Below are positions 5,192 through 6,519 of a DNA stretch of 6,519 nt, one piece after another. Origin of the DNA: Sphingobium sp. GTDB lineage: Bacteria; Pseudomonadota; Alphaproteobacteria; Sphingomonadales; Sphingomonadaceae. The DNA is taken from assembly GCA_030148625.1 (NCBI GenBank), contig JASBTC010000056.1:1-6519 (forward strand), written 5' to 3'. Made by a program: the position numbers and the translations under genes. Positions within the stretch are counted from its first letter, which is position 1, and each line of letters starts with the position of its first letter. The notes under the pieces are model-generated. The model was not told where the DNA came from. It worked only from the letters and a program-made list of their open reading frames with translations, and did no database searches.

Positions 5192-6519
5192 ATGACACAC
5201 GGGAAACGGAATCTACTGAAGGGCTGTGCCATCTGGGCCGGCCTGTTCATTGCGCAGCCCGCCCTGGCGCAGGCGACCGGCCCGATCGAGGCAAAGAACG
5301 CCGACGAGCCGGATGACATCATCGTGACGGCGCAGAAGCGCGAGCAAAGATTGACCGACGTGCCGGGAAGCATTTCGGCGGTCAGTGGCGCGGAACTGGA
5401 ACGTGCCGGCGTGAACGGCGTCCAGGATCTTGCCCAGATCGCGCCCGGCCTGATCTTCTCCGAGACGGTCGGCCGTCAGACCACCAACGCGATCGTGCGC
5501 GGCGTCGGGCCTCAGAATTTCGCGGATCCGACCGTCCAGGTCCTGACCGATGGCTTCACCCTGGGTTTCAACCGCTCGGGCAACAACGCGCAATTGTTCG
5601 ACCTGGAGCGCGTCGAGGTGCTGAAAGGGCCGCAGCCGACCCTTTACGGCCGAAACGCATTGGGTGGCGTGATCAATTATGTGACGCGCAAGCCGGACGA
5701 TGAAACCCGCATTCGCCTGCGCGGCGAAGCCGGCACCTATGACAGCTATCGCATTTCTGGATCGGTCAGCGGTCCGCTGATTCCGGGCGTGCTCGCAGCG
5801 CAAGTGGGCGCAAGCTATCGAAGCTTTGGCGGCTTCCTCGACAATCTGTATGACGGCCGGAAGAATGTGAACGATGAGCGCGACATCGATCTGCGCGCGC
5901 ATATCCGCTTCACGCCCACCGACAGTCTCGAAATGAACCTGACCGTCGCCCACGCCGACAGTCACGACAGTTGCGGCGATTGCTCGTTCATCACGCCCGG
6001 CTGGAACATGACCGACCCCAATCGCCGATTGAAGCTCGGTCAGGGTCTCTACGACCTGAACGACATATCCTACGCCGTAAACCAGGACTATCCGGGCAGC
6101 TTCGACAGGAAGGAGACCACGGTCGTCCTCAACACCGAAATCGACCTCGGCGGCGCAAAGCTCACCAGCATTACGGGCGGCGCTCGTCAGAAGACCGTCA
6201 CCTATCTGGACCAGAACCGTATCCCCGGCCCGACCGCGTTCGGCACCTTCTATATCGTGCCGATCCGCAACGAGGCCGTGAGCGAGGAACTGAGGCTGTC
6301 ATCCGACAATGATGGGCGGCTGATCTGGCTGATTGGCGCCTATGCCTATAAATACAAGCGCAACCAGCAGACCTATTTCGACAATGATCTCGGTGCGAGC
6401 ACGATCACGCGTGTGACCAACCTCGCCGTGTTCGCGAACCTGGAATACAAGATCCTCGATACGCTCTCGATCATCGGCGGACTACGCTACGACCATGAAA
6501 AGATGGGCGTCGAAACGCC
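5192..6519 (+). CDS. TonB-dependent outer-membrane receptor, 5' part
   Basis: The window contains the first 442 codons; the frame is still open at the edge, and relatives usually have 700-850 residues. A signal peptide (residues 1-26, ending PALA before Gln27) sends the protein through the Sec system. A TonB box follows at 41-50 (DDIIVTAQKR). Then comes a plug domain, with ISAVSGAELERAGV, IVRGVG and the block LKGPQPTLYGRNALGGVINY (144-163), after which beta-barrel strands begin (ISGSVSGPL and later). The receptor would bind a scarce substrate outside the cell and import it into the periplasm using TonB-ExbBD energy. The block usually reads GPQG or GPQS; here it is GPQP (Pro149). A Cys-x-x-Cys pair (261 and 264) sits between early barrel strands, probably in an outer loop. 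AGGGGAG (5181-5187) just before the ATG is a good ribosome binding site. The substrate is not identifiable; siderophore and carbon-source receptors both look like this. Confidence 0.93.
   Translation, partial: MTHGKRNLLKGCAIWAGLFIAQPALAQATGPIEAKNADEPDDIIVTAQKREQRLTDVPGSISAVSGAELERAGVNGVQDLAQIAPGLIFSETVGRQTTNAIVRGVGPQNFADPTVQVLTDGFTLGFNRSGNNAQLFDLERVEVLKGPQPTLYGRNALGGVINYVTRKPDDETRIRLRGEAGTYDSYRISGSVSGPLIPGVLAAQVGASYRSFGGFLDNLYDGRKNVNDERDIDLRAHIRFTPTDSLEMNLTVAHADSHDSCGDCSFITPGWNMTDPNRRLKLGQGLYDLNDISYAVNQDYPGSFDRKETTVVLNTEIDLGGAKLTSITGGARQKTVTYLDQNRIPGPTAFGTFYIVPIRNEAVSEELRLSSDNDGRLIWLIGAYAYKYKRNQQTYFDNDLGASTITRVTNLAVFANLEYKILDTLSIIGGLRYDHEKMGVET

Overview
The window is GC-rich, densely coded DNA that looks like an alphaproteobacterium, most likely a sphingomonad. 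The main reasons are a TonB-dependent receptor of the sphingomonad type (signal peptide followed by an IIVTAQKRE-type TonB box), a PchR-like AraC regulator beside it, and many GATCG words between genes. The genus call is inference from style, not from a marker gene.

Layout, left to right. Positions 1-292 (minus strand) hold the 5' part of a glyoxalase-like/VOC gene that starts at TTG and runs off the left edge. Positions 418-1791 (minus) encode a complete POT/PTR2-family proton-coupled transporter with a GTG start. A 359-bp divergent regulatory region follows. Positions 2151-3638 (plus) encode a complete class I adenylate-forming enzyme, probably an acyl- or aryl-CoA ligase. A 48-bp convergent gap with no convincing terminator separates it from an AraC/PchR-like regulator at about 3687-4814 (minus). 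A second long divergent region (4815-5191) carries several inverted repeats. From 5192 to the right edge (plus) runs the 5' part of a TonB-dependent outer-membrane receptor.

How the genes may work together (inference): the receptor would bring a substrate across the outer membrane, the POT carrier would move it or a product across the inner membrane, and the ligase would activate a carboxylic acid as its CoA thioester. The VOC protein could act on a later intermediate, and the AraC protein would sense the substrate and control the set. The substrate cannot be read from the sequence.

The most useful new observation is a 33-bp segment (1886-1918) in the transporter/ligase promoter region that matches a segment (5107-5139) just upstream of the receptor at 23 of 33 ungapped positions, with conserved blocks at identical spacing. 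It is a candidate shared operator for the AraC regulator and would tie the genes into one regulon. Nothing here shows a wholly new kind of system; no RNA genes, CRISPR arrays, insertion sequences or phage genes were seen.
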